Below, piece after piece: positions 1 to 8,920 of a stretch of DNA of 64,000 nt (within the stretch, counting starts at the first letter, position 1; each line of letters starts with the position of its first letter). Below the pieces are notes generated by a model that worked only from the letters and a program-made list of their open reading frames with translations, was not told the DNA's origin and did no database searches. Position numbers and translations under genes: made by a program. The DNA is from Burkholderia cepacia (GTDB lineage Bacteria; Pseudomonadota; Gammaproteobacteria; Burkholderiales; Burkholderiaceae). Location of the stretch: NCBI RefSeq assembly GCF_029962485.1, contig NZ_CP073638.1, forward strand, positions 248,001-312,000, written 5' to 3'.

Positions 1-1
1 G

Positions 2-1279
2 GTGACCGAGGCGAAGGTCGGGCGCCTGCGCGTGGACGGCGCGAAATACAACTCGCCGCAGAACATCCGCGATGCGGTGCCGGCGCTCGCCGAAGGCCAG
101 GTGCCCGATTTCAACCAGGCGCAACAGCAGCTCACCGACCTGAACCGCTCGGCCGACCGGCAGGTGATTCCGGTGCTGAAACCGGGCGCGCTGCCGCAGA
201 CGGTCGACGTCGACCTGAAGGTCGACGATCACAGCCCGCTGCACGGCTCGCTCGAACTGAACAACGACAACAGCCCCGGCACGTCGACGCTGCGCACGAC
301 CGCGAGCCTCAGCTATTCGAATCTCTGGCAACTCGGCCACGTGATTTCCGGCACCTACGTGATCGCGCCGCAGCATCCGAACGATGCGCGCGTCTACGCG
401 TTCTCGTATCTCGCGCCGATCAAGGATTCGCGCTGGAGCTTCCTCGCGACGGTCGTGCATTCGGACAGCAACGTCGCGTCGGTCGGCAACACCAACGTGC
501 TCGGCAAGGGCACCACGTACGGCTTCACCGCGATCTATTCGCTGCCGGCATCGGAGACCTACGCGCATTCGGTCAGCATCGAGATCGACCGCAAGCATTA
601 CGACGAAGACGTGTCGCTGCCGGGCCAGGGCGGCTCGACGGCGCCGCTCACCTACGTGCCGGTCACGCTGTCGTACAACGGCCAGTTGAGCCTGAAGAAT
701 TCGCAGACCTCGTTCTCCGCGTCGTTGACGACGAACATCCGCGGCCTCGGCAGCGACTGGGGCGCATGGGACAACAAGCGCTACAACGCGACGCCCGATT
801 TCGTGTACGGCAAGTTCGACGTGAACCACACGCAGCGCTTCGCGAACGACATGCAGGCCAATGCGCACGTGAACGCGCAGATCTCGAACTCGCCGCTCGT
901 GTCGAGCGAGCAGTTCGCCGCGGGCGGGATGAACAGCGTGCGCGGCTACATGCAGGCCGAGAACACGGCCGACAGCGGCGTGATCGCATCGCTCGAGCTG
1001 CGCAGCCCGTCGCTCGCGAAGTGGCTGGGCGGTGCGGTCGGCAGCCGCCTGAACGAATGGCGCTTCCACGCATTTTTCGACGCGGCGCACCTGTGGCTGT
1101 TGAGCCCGCTGCCGGAGCAGACGTCGCGCTTCAACCTGATGAGCGTCGGCGTCGGCACGCGGTTGCAGATCATGAAATACGCGAGCGCGGATTTCGAGGC
1201 CGGCTGGCCGTTGAAGGCGGGGGTCTATACGCGGCAATACAGCCCACGGTTCGATTTCTACGTGAGGCTGGGGTTCTGA
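2..1279 (+). CDS. ShlB/FhaC-type two-partner secretion transporter (TpsB), 5' end outside window
   Basis: This is the C-terminal 425 residues of an outer-membrane Omp85-superfamily transporter of the two-partner secretion type, which moves a large TpsA exoprotein across the outer membrane. The N-terminal stretch looks like the end of a POTRA domain (VGRLRVDGAKYNSP onwards), followed by a 16-strand-type beta-barrel made of alternating residues. The family's loop-6 motif VRGY is seen near residue 313 of the visible part, and the protein ends in Phe, as usual for BAM-inserted barrels. The reading frame is open to the window edge, so the GTG at position 2 is not taken as the start. Only 67 bases separate it from the DUF2341-ExbB gene, so it heads or belongs to the following operon. 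The partner exoprotein is not in the window and is probably upstream. Confidence 0.85.
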   Translation: MTEAKVGRLRVDGAKYNSPQNIRDAVPALAEGQVPDFNQAQQQLTDLNRSADRQVIPVLKPGALPQTVDVDLKVDDHSPLHGSLELNNDNSPGTSTLRTTASLSYSNLWQLGHVISGTYVIAPQHPNDARVYAFSYLAPIKDSRWSFLATVVHSDSNVASVGNTNVLGKGTTYGFTAIYSLPASETYAHSVSIEIDRKHYDEDVSLPGQGGSTAPLTYVPVTLSYNGQLSLKNSQTSFSASLTTNIRGLGSDWGAWDNKRYNATPDFVYGKFDVNHTQRFANDMQANAHVNAQISNSPLVSSEQFAAGGMNSVRGYMQAENTADSGVIASLELRSPSLAKWLGGAVGSRLNEWRFHAFFDAAHLWLLSPLPEQTSRFNLMSVGVGTRLQIMKYASADFEAGWPLKAGVYTRQYSPRFDFYVRLGF

Positions 1280-1346
1280 CGGATTTTTTTTGATCGTGGC
1301 GGGGCGATGCGACGAGCGCGGCGCCCGCACATTCGGGGAGTGGATC

Positions 1347-3152
1347 GTGAAGCGAGTCTTGTTTTTCCTGTTGGCGGTGATGCTTGGCGTGCTGCCCGGC
1401 ATCGCGAACGCATGGTGGCAGAACGACTGGTCGTACCGGAAGGCGATCACGATCGACGCGAGCCCGAAAGGCGCGAACCTCGCGGAGTCGGCCGGCCGCG
1501 TGCCGCTGCTGATCCGCCTGCATTCGGGCAACTTCCAGTTCGACGGGCTGGCCGACAACGGCGCGGACATCCGATTCGTCGCCGCCGACGACAAGACGCC
1601 GCTGAATTTCCACGTCGAGCAATACGATCCCGTGCTCGGCGTCGCCCTGATCTGGGTCGACGTGCCGAAGATGCCGGCCGGCGCCGCGGAGTCGATCTGG
1701 ATGTACTACGGCAACAAGAAGGCGCCGGACGGCGGCCGGCCGGCCGAAACGTTCGATGCCGACTACACGCTCGTCTACCACTTCAACGGCGCGGCCGGCG
1801 CACCGCCGAAGGATGCGACCGCGTACGGCAACAACGCGCAGAACGCGTCGTTCCGCACGGTCGAGGACGGCATCGTCGGCAAGGGCGCGCGGTTCGACGG
1901 CACGGGCTCGCTGACGTTGCCGGCAAGCGCATCGTTGAATGTGCCGGCCGGCGGCAGCTTCACGTTCAGCGCATGGGTGAAGCCGTCGGCGCTGGCGGCG
2001 AACACGCTGCTGTACAGCCGCCGCGATGGCGCGAATGCACTGCTGATCGGCCTCGACAACGGCGTGCCGTTCGCGGAAGTCCAGGGCGCAGCCGGCAATC
2101 CGGCGCCGGTGCGCACGCCGGCCGCCCCGCCGGTCGCCGCGAACCAGTGGACCTACCTCGCCGTCACCGCCGATGGCAAGAACCTGACCGTCTACGTGAA
2201 CGGCAAGCAGGCCGCGCAGGTCGCGGCGACGCTGCCCGCGCTGAACGGCGCGGCGACGATTGGCGCGGACGCCAGCGGCGCGCCGGCCGGGTTTGCCGCG
2301 TATGCGGGCGCGCTCGATGAACTGCGCCTGTCGAAGATCGCACGCTCGCCGGCCGCGATCGCCGTCGATGCGCTTGCGCAGGGTTCGGAATCGAAGCTCG
2401 TCGCGTACGGCGCCGACGAGAAGCAGTCGGGCTTCGGCTTCGGCTACTTCGGCGTGATCGTGCAGTCGGTGACCGTCGACGCGTGGGTCGTGATCGCGAT
2501 CCTGCTCGGCATGGCGCTCGTGTCGTGGATCGTGATGTGGACCAAGGCGCGCTACGTCGGCACCGTCGACAAGGCCAACCAGTATTTCGTGCAGCGCTTT
2601 CGCGAAGTGGCCGGGCGCCACCTGGTCGGTCTCGCGCATGTCGACGAAGCGAGCGCCGACGGCCGCCGGCTGTACCAGTCGTCGCTGTACCGGCTGTACA
2701 AGGCCGGCGTGCATGAAATCCACAGCCGCGTGGACGGCAACGGCCGCACGGTGATCACGTCCGAATCGATCGAGGCGATCCGTGCGTCGATGGACGCGAC
2801 GCTCGTGCGCGAGAACCAGCGGCTGTCGAAATCGATGGTGCTGCTGACGATCGCGATCTCGGGCGGCCCGTTCCTCGGCCTGCTCGGCACGGTGGTCGGC
2901 GTGATGATCACGTTCGCGGCGATCGCGGCGGCCGGCGACGTGAACGTCAACGCGATCGCGCCGGGGATCGCGGCCGCGCTGCTCGCGACGGTGACGGGCC
3001 TGTTCGTCGCGATTCCCGCGCTGTTTGGCTACAACTACCTGCTGATCCGCAACAAGAACGTGACCGCGAACATGCAGGTGTTCGTCGACGAATTCGTCAC
3101 GCGTCTCGCCGAAGCGCATCGCGCGCCCGATCACGCGGTGCTGGCCGACTGA
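1347..3152 (+). CDS. ExbB/TolQ/MotA-family proton channel with N-terminal DUF2341 and LamG-like domains
   Basis: A 601-residue inner-membrane protein. It begins with a signal peptide (KRVLFFLLAVMLGVLPGIANA), then a DUF2341 domain (about residues 23-115, starting WWQNDWSYRK), then a LamG/concanavalin-like domain (about 140-345), then a membrane segment near 370-400 and an ExbB core with the segments GGPFLGLLGTVVGVMITF and APGIAAALLATVTGLFVAIP. ExbB proteins supply proton-motive energy to TonB; here the channel also carries a large periplasmic, possibly glycan- or protein-binding, module. I chose GTG 1347 because GGGGAG lies six bases upstream and a signal peptide follows directly; the frame is open further upstream from a TTG at 1290. 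exbD and a TonB-like gene follow. The domain calls are family recognition by eye; the ligand of the LamG part is unknown. Confidence 0.85.
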   Translation: MKRVLFFLLAVMLGVLPGIANAWWQNDWSYRKAITIDASPKGANLAESAGRVPLLIRLHSGNFQFDGLADNGADIRFVAADDKTPLNFHVEQYDPVLGVALIWVDVPKMPAGAAESIWMYYGNKKAPDGGRPAETFDADYTLVYHFNGAAGAPPKDATAYGNNAQNASFRTVEDGIVGKGARFDGTGSLTLPASASLNVPAGGSFTFSAWVKPSALAANTLLYSRRDGANALLIGLDNGVPFAEVQGAAGNPAPVRTPAAPPVAANQWTYLAVTADGKNLTVYVNGKQAAQVAATLPALNGAATIGADASGAPAGFAAYAGALDELRLSKIARSPAAIAVDALAQGSESKLVAYGADEKQSGFGFGYFGVIVQSVTVDAWVVIAILLGMALVSWIVMWTKARYVGTVDKANQYFVQRFREVAGRHLVGLAHVDEASADGRRLYQSSLYRLYKAGVHEIHSRVDGNGRTVITSESIEAIRASMDATLVRENQRLSKSMVLLTIAISGGPFLGLLGTVVGVMITFAAIAAAGDVNVNAIAPGIAAALLATVTGLFVAIPALFGYNYLLIRNKNVTANMQVFVDEFVTRLAEAHRAPDHAVLAD

Positions 3153-3180
3153 CCGCATCGAACGCACGCAGGAGACCACC

Positions 3181-3591
3181 ATGCAGGTTCAGGACGACGA
3201 CAAGCCGTACGACGACATCAACATCACGCCGATGCTCGACCTCGCGTACGTGCTGCTGATCATCTTCATCATCATGACGACCGCGTCGGTGCAGGGCATC
3301 AAGGTCGACCTGCCGAAGGCAAGCTCGTCCGCGAGTCTCGCGAAGCCGAAGACGAAGGCGATCACGGTCGCCGATTCGGGGCAGGTGTTCCTTGACGCGT
3401 ACCCGGTGACGATGGACGAACTCGAAAGCCGGCTGCGCACCGAGAAGGCGACCAATCCGGAATTCCCGATCGTGCTGAAGGGCGATGCGGCCGTGCAGTA
3501 CCAGAAAGTCATGGACGTGCTCGACCTGCTGCGCCGCCTCGACCTGTCGCAGGTCGGGCTCGTGACCGGCAAGGCGAAGCAGGGCGGCTGA
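3181..3591 (+). CDS. exbD: Biopolymer transport protein ExbD/TolR
   Basis: A 136-residue ExbD-type protein: short cytoplasmic N-terminus, one transmembrane helix (residues about 17-37, LDLAYVLLIIFIIMT) and a periplasmic domain. The conserved Asp in the membrane segment (NITPMLDLAYVLLIIF) is the proton-translocating residue of the family. It pairs with the ExbB-like channel encoded 28 bases upstream and the TonB-like protein starting 5 bases downstream, so the three form a complete energy-transducing complex. The start ATG has AGGAG upstream (GCAGGAGACCACC). Nothing is missing compared with the family. Confidence 0.93.
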   Translation: MQVQDDDKPYDDINITPMLDLAYVLLIIFIIMTTASVQGIKVDLPKASSSASLAKPKTKAITVADSGQVFLDAYPVTMDELESRLRTEKATNPEFPIVLKGDAAVQYQKVMDVLDLLRRLDLSQVGLVTGKAKQGG

Positions 3592-3595
3592 CGCG

Positions 3596-4294
3596 ATGGA
3601 AATGACCTATAACGGCGGCCCGCCGCAGAAAGGCCCCGGCCGCTTCGTGAAGCCGGTGGCGATCGCGCTCGTGCTCGCGGGGCTGGCCGCGCTGATCTGG
3701 CATTTCGCGGGCGATACCGCGGGCGTGAAGCGCGTGAGCGCGCCGCAGGTGACGACGGTGATCCCGTTGCCGCCGCCCCCGCCGCCGCCGAAACAGAAGC
3801 CGCCGCCCGAGAAGGTGAAGGAAGAGGTCAAGACGCCGGTCGACCGGCCGACGATCGCGCCGAAGCCGTCCGAGGCGCCGAAGCCGTCGGACAACCAGCC
3901 GAAGCAGATGACGATGAATGCCGATGCGCAGGCCGGCACCGACAGCTTCGGCATCGGCGCGGGCGACGGCTCGGGAATGATCGGCAGCGGCGGGGGCGGC
4001 AAGTTCGGCAATGCGAGCTACGCGCAATACATGGTGTACGTGCTGCAACGCGCGATCGAGCAGGACAAGGGCGTGCAGGAGGCGGGCGGCGCGCGTTTCG
4101 CTGGCAGCCTGAACCTGTGGATGGATGCGTCGGGGCGGATCACGAAGGTGACGATCGCGCAGTCGACCGGCGACGCGAAGATCGACACGGCTGTCGTCGC
4201 GGCAGTGGAAGCGCTCGGCAGGGTCGATGAAGTCCCGCCGCCGGCGACGTCGTATCCGGTGCTCGTCAAGCTCCAGGGCCGCAAGCCGGCATGA
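3596..4294 (+). CDS. TonB-family energy transducer
   Basis: A 232-residue TonB-like protein. It has an N-terminal membrane anchor (about residues 18-36, VAIALVLAGLAALIWHFAG), a proline-rich periplasmic linker with a run of seven Pro followed by Lys/Pro/Glu repeats, a Gly/Ser-rich stretch and a C-terminal TonB domain ending LNLWMDASGRITKVTIAQS...YPVLVKLQGRKPA. It should carry ExbBD-derived energy across the periplasm to an outer-membrane partner. The start is 5 bases behind exbD. An alternative in-frame ATG two codons later is equally possible. The obvious outer-membrane candidates are the TpsB transporter upstream and the porin directly downstream, neither of which is a classic TonB-dependent receptor. 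Confidence 0.88.
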   Translation: MEMTYNGGPPQKGPGRFVKPVAIALVLAGLAALIWHFAGDTAGVKRVSAPQVTTVIPLPPPPPPPKQKPPPEKVKEEVKTPVDRPTIAPKPSEAPKPSDNQPKQMTMNADAQAGTDSFGIGAGDGSGMIGSGGGGKFGNASYAQYMVYVLQRAIEQDKGVQEAGGARFAGSLNLWMDASGRITKVTIAQSTGDAKIDTAVVAAVEALGRVDEVPPPATSYPVLVKLQGRKPA

Positions 4295-4386
4295 CGATGC
4301 GCGAGAGAGACCACGAAAGAATCATGGGGCAGCGCCGTTGCACGGATGCTGCCGGAAAAGAAACGAAAATTGTTCGGAGTGCTTCG

Positions 4387-6198
4387 ATGATTCGGAAGAT
4401 GAACGGACGGGGTGGGGTGCCCCGCAATGGCGTGCTGCCCGCGCGCCTGTCGCGTGTCGGCGCGGCGGTGCTGACACTCGGGCTGACGTGCGCGTCTGCC
4501 GCGCACGGGCAATCGCTCGAGGCGCAGGCGGCATCGGGGAAGGCCGCGCCGACGGAAAGCGTGGTGATCAACCTGATCAACCTGCTCGTGAAACGCGGCG
4601 TGCTCACGCAGCAGAACGCGAACGAGCTGATCAGCGAGGCGCGCACGGAAGCCGTGCAGGCGCGGTCGGCGCGCGCATCGGGCGCACCGGTCGTGGCGGG
4701 CGGCGTGGTCAACCCACCGACGCAGCCGGGCGACGTTGCGGTGCCGTACGTGCCGCAGCTCGTGCGCGACCAGATCCGCGACCAGGTGAAGCAGGAAGTG
4801 ATCGCGCAGGCGAAGGCCGAGAACTGGGCGCAGCCGAACACGTTCCCCGACTGGGTGTCGCGCATCAAGCTCGACGGCGACATGCGCGTGCGCGACGAAT
4901 ATCATTTCTACGGCAGTCGCAACGCGAACAACGTCACGAACTTCGCGGCGATCAACCAGGGCGGCGGGTTCGACATCAATTCGAACACCAACACGACACA
5001 GCTGCCGACGCAGAACACCACGCAGAACCGCAACAACCTGCTGCGCTACCGTGCGCGGCTCGGCGTGACGGCGACGCTGTCCGACGACATGATCGCCGGC
5101 CTCCAGCTCGCGAGCGGCAACGACAATGGCCCCGTTTCCACGACGGGAACGGCCGGGGGGGGCTGGGGGAAGAAGAACATCTGGCTGAACAAGGCGTTCT
5201 TCGCGTACCGGCCGACATCGTGGCTGAATCTGACGGCCGGCCGTTTCGACAATCCGTTCTTCAAGTCGGATCTCGTGTTCTCCGACGACCTGATGATGGA
5301 CGGGTTGGCCGCGAACCTGCGCCATGCGCTGCCGTGGAATCCGGACGTCACGCTGTTCGGCACGCTCGGCGTGTTCCCGATCCAGTACACGAGCGAGAAC
5401 TTCCCGTCGAACAGCACCGAAAAGGCTGGCAGCGACACGAAGTGGATGTTCGGCGCCCAGTTCGGCGCGGACTGGAAGATCGATGCGAAGAACCGGCTGC
5501 GCGGTGCGGTCGCGTACTACGACTTCCAGAACATGCGCGGCACGCTGTCGTCGCCATGCGCGCTGTATCTCGGCGCGACGAGCTGCAGCACCGACAACGA
5601 GGCGCCCACGTTCATGCAGGGTGGCAACACGCTGATCGCGTTGCGCAACATCGTGCAGAACCCGAACCTCGCGCCGGGGATGACGCCGCAGCCGCAGCTC
5701 TTCGGGCTCGCGTACAACTACCGGCTGCTCGACCTGAAGGCGCAGTGGGAGACGGTCGTGGCCGACCGCTTCAAGCTGCGCCTCGACGGCGAATACGTGC
5801 GCAACCTCGCGTACAACGACAACAAGGCGTTCGCGGCGGCGTCGCTGCCGGTCAACAACTACGAATCGACGTCGGTGAACGCGACGCGTGCCGACTACCG
5901 CAGCGGCCCGAACGGCTTCCTCGCGAAGGCGACGATCGGCGAGCCGGAGCCGCGCGAGAAGGGCCAGTGGAATTTCTCGATCGCCTACAAGTACCTGCAG
6001 CCGGACGCGGTGCTCGACGCGTTCAACGATCCCGACTTCCATCTCGGCGGCACCAATGCGCGCGGCTACGTGATCGGCGCCGCGTATGCGGTCGCGCGCG
6101 ACACGTGGGTGTCGGCCCGCTACCTGAGCTCGAAGGAAGTGTACGGGCCGCCGGTGTCGATCGACGTGCTGCAGATCGAGCTCAATGCTCGCTTCTGA
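4387..6198 (+). CDS. Putative outer-membrane porin (PF16930-like)
   Basis: A 603-residue secreted beta-barrel protein. After a signal peptide ending ASAAHGQ comes a helical N-terminal stretch with LINLLVKRGVLTQQNANELI, a motif I associate with the putative-porin family, and a predicted coiled region up to about residue 150. The rest has the alternating pattern of an outer-membrane barrel, starting FPDWVSRIKLDGDMRVRDEY and ending in LQIELNARF with C-terminal Phe. I chose ATG 4387 because GGAG sits seven bases upstream and the signal sequence follows; the frame is open up to 4291 with other ATGs. It sits directly after the TonB-like gene and may be the barrel served by it. It may bind or pass a polymer rather than act as a general porin. 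Confidence 0.8.
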   Translation: MIRKMNGRGGVPRNGVLPARLSRVGAAVLTLGLTCASAAHGQSLEAQAASGKAAPTESVVINLINLLVKRGVLTQQNANELISEARTEAVQARSARASGAPVVAGGVVNPPTQPGDVAVPYVPQLVRDQIRDQVKQEVIAQAKAENWAQPNTFPDWVSRIKLDGDMRVRDEYHFYGSRNANNVTNFAAINQGGGFDINSNTNTTQLPTQNTTQNRNNLLRYRARLGVTATLSDDMIAGLQLASGNDNGPVSTTGTAGGGWGKKNIWLNKAFFAYRPTSWLNLTAGRFDNPFFKSDLVFSDDLMMDGLAANLRHALPWNPDVTLFGTLGVFPIQYTSENFPSNSTEKAGSDTKWMFGAQFGADWKIDAKNRLRGAVAYYDFQNMRGTLSSPCALYLGATSCSTDNEAPTFMQGGNTLIALRNIVQNPNLAPGMTPQPQLFGLAYNYRLLDLKAQWETVVADRFKLRLDGEYVRNLAYNDNKAFAAASLPVNNYESTSVNATRADYRSGPNGFLAKATIGEPEPREKGQWNFSIAYKYLQPDAVLDAFNDPDFHLGGTNARGYVIGAAYAVARDTWVSARYLSSKEVYGPPVSIDVLQIELNARF

Positions 6199-6210
6199 CC
6201 GGAGCCGCGA

Positions 6211-6882
6211 ATGAATACGACCACTCGCACGATGCTGGCGGCCGCCGTGGCCGGCGCGCTGCTGCTCGCGGCCGGCGGCGCGCACGCGCAGAGCATCGAG
6301 GACAAGCTGCGCAGCCAGTTGCGCTCGACCGTGCAGGAGTTGCGCCAGCTGCAGGACAGCCAGGCGCAGTTGCAGGGCGACAAGGCGGCTGCCGAGAAGC
6401 AGCGCGATGACGCGCTCGCGCAACTGAAGGCGATGCAGGGCCAGCTTGCCGCGGCTCGCGGCGACTCGGGCGCCGAGGCGGCCGCGAAGCGTGCGCTCGC
6501 GCAGGAGCGCGCGGGCCGGGAGCAGGACGCGAAGTCATTGGCGAAATACAAGTCGTCCTACGAAGACCTGCTCGCCGTGTCGCGCGCCCGCGACGCGCAG
6601 CACACGCAACTGCAGAAGGATGCCGCCGCGCGTGACACGCAACTGAAAACCTGCCAGGCACACAATGCCGAGCTGTATCGCGTGGGGCACGAGATTCTCG
6701 ACGCGTACGAGCATGTCGGGATCGGCACGCTCTTCTCGTCGCGGCAGCCGTTCGCGCAGTCGGCGCGCGTGAAGTACGACGATCTCGCGCAACGCTACGG
6801 CGATGCGCTGTATGCGGGCAAGTACGACCCGGCCGCACGTGCGGCCGCCGCGGCACCGGCATCGGCCGCGAGCGCACCGTGA
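6211..6882 (+). CDS. Periplasmic coiled-coil protein of unknown function
   Basis: A 223-residue protein with a clear signal peptide (MNTTTRTMLAAAVAGALLLAAGGAHA). Residues about 30-150 are a long Gln/Ala/Lys-rich coiled coil (QLQDSQAQLQGDKAAAEKQR and similar). A more ordered C-terminal part follows, with one Cys (TCQAHNAELYRVGHEILDAY) and an Ala-rich tail. It begins 12 bases behind the porin gene with GGAG upstream, so it belongs to the same transcript. Similar proteins are sometimes labelled DNA-repair ATPase-like because of the coiled coil, but the signal peptide argues against any DNA role. A periplasmic spacer or chaperone for the secretion module is possible. Confidence 0.75.
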   Translation: MNTTTRTMLAAAVAGALLLAAGGAHAQSIEDKLRSQLRSTVQELRQLQDSQAQLQGDKAAAEKQRDDALAQLKAMQGQLAAARGDSGAEAAAKRALAQERAGREQDAKSLAKYKSSYEDLLAVSRARDAQHTQLQKDAAARDTQLKTCQAHNAELYRVGHEILDAYEHVGIGTLFSSRQPFAQSARVKYDDLAQRYGDALYAGKYDPAARAAAAAPASAASAP

Positions 6883-6941
6883 GCGCACGGCCGGACACTT
6901 TATTGAAATCCATCGATTCGTCGAAAACGGGGAAGACCGAC

Positions 6942-7529
6942 ATGCAAGACCAGCAACCGAACGCCGGCGACGAACGCGCGGCACACGATGCGCCGATCGA
7001 AGCGATCAGCGCCGACCGCCTGGCCGACGTGCTGCGCCGCGCGGGCTACCGCGTGACGGCGGCCGAGCAGAACGGCATGGTGCAACTGATGAGTGCGAGC
7101 CAGGGCATCGGCTTTGCGGTGCGCTTCGGCAATCCGGCTGCGGCGCTCGCGCCGCAGGGTGCCGACGCACAGCTCGCCGCGCTGCCGTACATCGATTACA
7201 CGCTGTCGTGCGTGCTGCAGGTGCAGGGCGAATTGCCGGTCGAACTCGTCGCGGACTGGAACCGCACCAAGCGCTTCGCGCGTCTCGCGAGCCACGGGCA
7301 GTTTCTCGCGCTGGAGATGGACGTCGTCGTCGCGGGCGGCGTGTCCGAACGCTACCTGCGCTCGACGATCGAGCTGTGGGACCGGCTGATCCAGGAATTC
7401 CTGCTGCACCTGCGCAACCGCCCCGCGATGGCCGAGCAGGAAGCGGCGGCGCGTGCGGCGGCTGGTGAAAGGCATGGCGAATCGGCGGCCGCCGTAGCAG
7501 CCGGAATCGAGGCCGCCGCGCAGTCATGA
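6942..7529 (+). CDS. YbjN domain-containing protein
   Basis: A 195-residue soluble protein without signal peptide or membrane segment. The central part (ADRLADVLRRAGYRVTAAEQ to LHLRNRP, residues about 24-165) fits the YbjN family, whose fold resembles type III secretion chaperones. YbjN proteins are linked to envelope stress and surface phenotypes, with no defined reaction. I chose ATG 6942, preceded by GGGGAAG; the frame is open from a GTG at 6879 that overlaps the previous gene, but that start has a poorer context. The stop overlaps the next gene by four bases (ATGA). In this cluster it could be a cytoplasmic chaperone for the exported protein; this is inference. Confidence 0.75.
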   Translation: MQDQQPNAGDERAAHDAPIEAISADRLADVLRRAGYRVTAAEQNGMVQLMSASQGIGFAVRFGNPAAALAPQGADAQLAALPYIDYTLSCVLQVQGELPVELVADWNRTKRFARLASHGQFLALEMDVVVAGGVSERYLRSTIELWDRLIQEFLLHLRNRPAMAEQEAAARAAAGERHGESAAAVAAGIEAAAQS

Positions 7530-7975
7530 TCGCCGGCCGTCTGAGCGTTGGCCGCCTGATCGCAGTCCGCCGGATCGGCGCCGCGCTGCGCGCGTGGCTG
7601 CCGGGCCGTGCGCGATCCAATGCGGCGGCCGCGCATGACGCGCCCGCCGCGTGGGGCGCATACGCGCAACACGTCGCGCGGTGGTTGCAGGCGACGCTCG
7701 ACGGCGACGATGCCGCCGCGAGCCGCCTGCGTGCCGCCGTCGAGCGCTGGGCCGACGCGCTGGCCAATGCCGGCGACGACGGGCCCGTGCTGCCGGTGCG
7801 TGCGTGGCTCGACCGGCGCGGGCGGGTGACGCGCGTCGACAGCTCGGCGGCCGGGCCGGCGACGCTCGACGCCGCACTGAACGCCGCGCTCGTCGGCAGG
7901 GCGGTCGGCATGGCGCCGCCGCGCGGGATGGCGCAACCGCTCGTCCTGCGCGTTACACTGACGGGCGCGTGCTGA
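7526..7975 (+). CDS. TonB-C-like small protein (paralogue of 11710-12198)
   Basis: A 149-residue protein. The N-terminus is basic and partly hydrophobic (MIAGRLSVGRLIAVRRIGAALRAWLPG), perhaps a membrane anchor. The second half (PVRAWLDRRGRVTRVDSSAAG...LVLRVTL) has the strand-turn-strand pattern of a TonB C-terminal domain (compare LWMDASGRITKVTIAQSTG in the TonB-like protein of the same cluster). It matches the protein at 11710-12198 in order and spacing, including WLQ/WLE, the DGD motif, VRAW and GxVTRV. No proline-rich linker is present, so it is not a full TonB. Its start overlaps the YbjN stop by four bases. Confidence 0.7.
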   Translation: MIAGRLSVGRLIAVRRIGAALRAWLPGRARSNAAAAHDAPAAWGAYAQHVARWLQATLDGDDAAASRLRAAVERWADALANAGDDGPVLPVRAWLDRRGRVTRVDSSAAGPATLDAALNAALVGRAVGMAPPRGMAQPLVLRVTLTGAC

Positions 7976-8021
7976 TGCGCCGTCCGCATTTCAAAAGAGC
8001 AATCCAGAGGGCAGTCGAACG

Positions 8022-8912
8022 ATGATGACGAAGATGAAGATGCGGGCGATGGTGGCAGGCTGTCTCGTGCTGGGCGCGCCGTTCGTTGCGCACGCCCAGG
8101 ACGACGTGATCGCGAACGCCGCGCAGGCGTCGGTGACGCAGGCCGACTTCGCGGCGCTGTTGAAGACGGTGAGCCCGGAAGGGCGCGAGCGCCTCGCGGC
8201 CGATCCGGCGGCGCTGGACCAGGCCGTGCGCTCGACGCTCGCGCAGAAGGCCGTGCTGGCCGAGGCGAAAGCGAAGGGCTGGGACAAGCAGGCGCAGGTG
8301 CAGGCGGCCGTCGAGCAGGCGCAGCGCGAGATCGTCGTGCGCAGCTATCTGGCGTCGGTGAGCGCGCCGGCGGCCGATTACCCGTCGGACGCGGAGCTTC
8401 AATCCGCGTATGACAAGAACCGCGCGGCGTTCACGGCGCCGCGCGCGCTCCACGTCGCGCAGATCTACATCGCGGTGCCGCCGAACGCGGACGCCGCGAC
8501 GCTCGACAAGGCGCGCAAGCAGGCGGCCGATCTCGCGAGCCGCGCGCGCAGCGGCGATTTCGCGGCGCTGGCGAAGGCGAATTCGCAGGACAAGGCGAGC
8601 GCCGCGAACGGCGGCGATCTCGGCTTCGTGCCCGATCAGCTGATGGTGCCGGCGGTCCGGCAGGCGGCCGACGCACTGAAGCCGGGTCAGGTCTCCGCGC
8701 CGATCCAGACGCCGTCAGGCTTTCACGTCGTGAAGCTGATCGAGATACGCGCGGCCGCGCCGCGCCCGCTGGCCGACGTGAAGGAGCAACTGCGCGCGAT
8801 GCTGCGCGCGCAGCGTACGCAGCAGAATGCACAGGCGTATCTCGCGAAGCTGGCGGCGAACGCGCCGATCAACGAAGACGCGCTGAAGAAAGCGCTCGCA
8901 TCCGCCCGGTAG
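8022..8912 (+). CDS. Periplasmic parvulin-type peptidyl-prolyl cis-trans isomerase
   Basis: A 296-residue PpiC/SurA-like foldase with a signal peptide cleaved near AHAQ. An N-terminal helical region (residues about 30-130) is followed by a parvulin domain (about 140-245): RALHVAQIYIAVPP, the central ASAANGGDLGFVPDQLMVPA and the closing GQVSAPIQTPSGFHVVKLIE. The Gly-Gly-Asp-Leu-Gly and FHVVKL motifs are characteristic. Several ATGs are close together at the start (8022, 8025, 8034, 8040); 8022 is given but is not decided by a strong ribosome site. Such enzymes keep outer-membrane and secreted proteins foldable in the periplasm, fitting the secretion role of the cluster. Confidence 0.88.
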   Translation: MMTKMKMRAMVAGCLVLGAPFVAHAQDDVIANAAQASVTQADFAALLKTVSPEGRERLAADPAALDQAVRSTLAQKAVLAEAKAKGWDKQAQVQAAVEQAQREIVVRSYLASVSAPAADYPSDAELQSAYDKNRAAFTAPRALHVAQIYIAVPPNADAATLDKARKQAADLASRARSGDFAALAKANSQDKASAANGGDLGFVPDQLMVPAVRQAADALKPGQVSAPIQTPSGFHVVKLIEIRAAAPRPLADVKEQLRAMLRAQRTQQNAQAYLAKLAANAPINEDALKKALASAR

Positions 8913-8920
8913 GTGCGCCC

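Noticed and set aside
1170..3182. A 670-codon minus-strand frame opposite the ExbB fusion
   Set aside because: Low-complexity Arg/Val/His composition, no ribosome site, and the opposite strand encodes a clear membrane protein.
4018..6423. An 801-codon minus-strand frame opposite the putative porin
   Set aside because: Shadow of the porin and adjacent genes; no recognisable protein features.
6211..6882. DNA-repair ATPase suggested by coiled-coil similarity
   Set aside because: A clear signal peptide and lack of Walker motifs point to a periplasmic coiled-coil protein.
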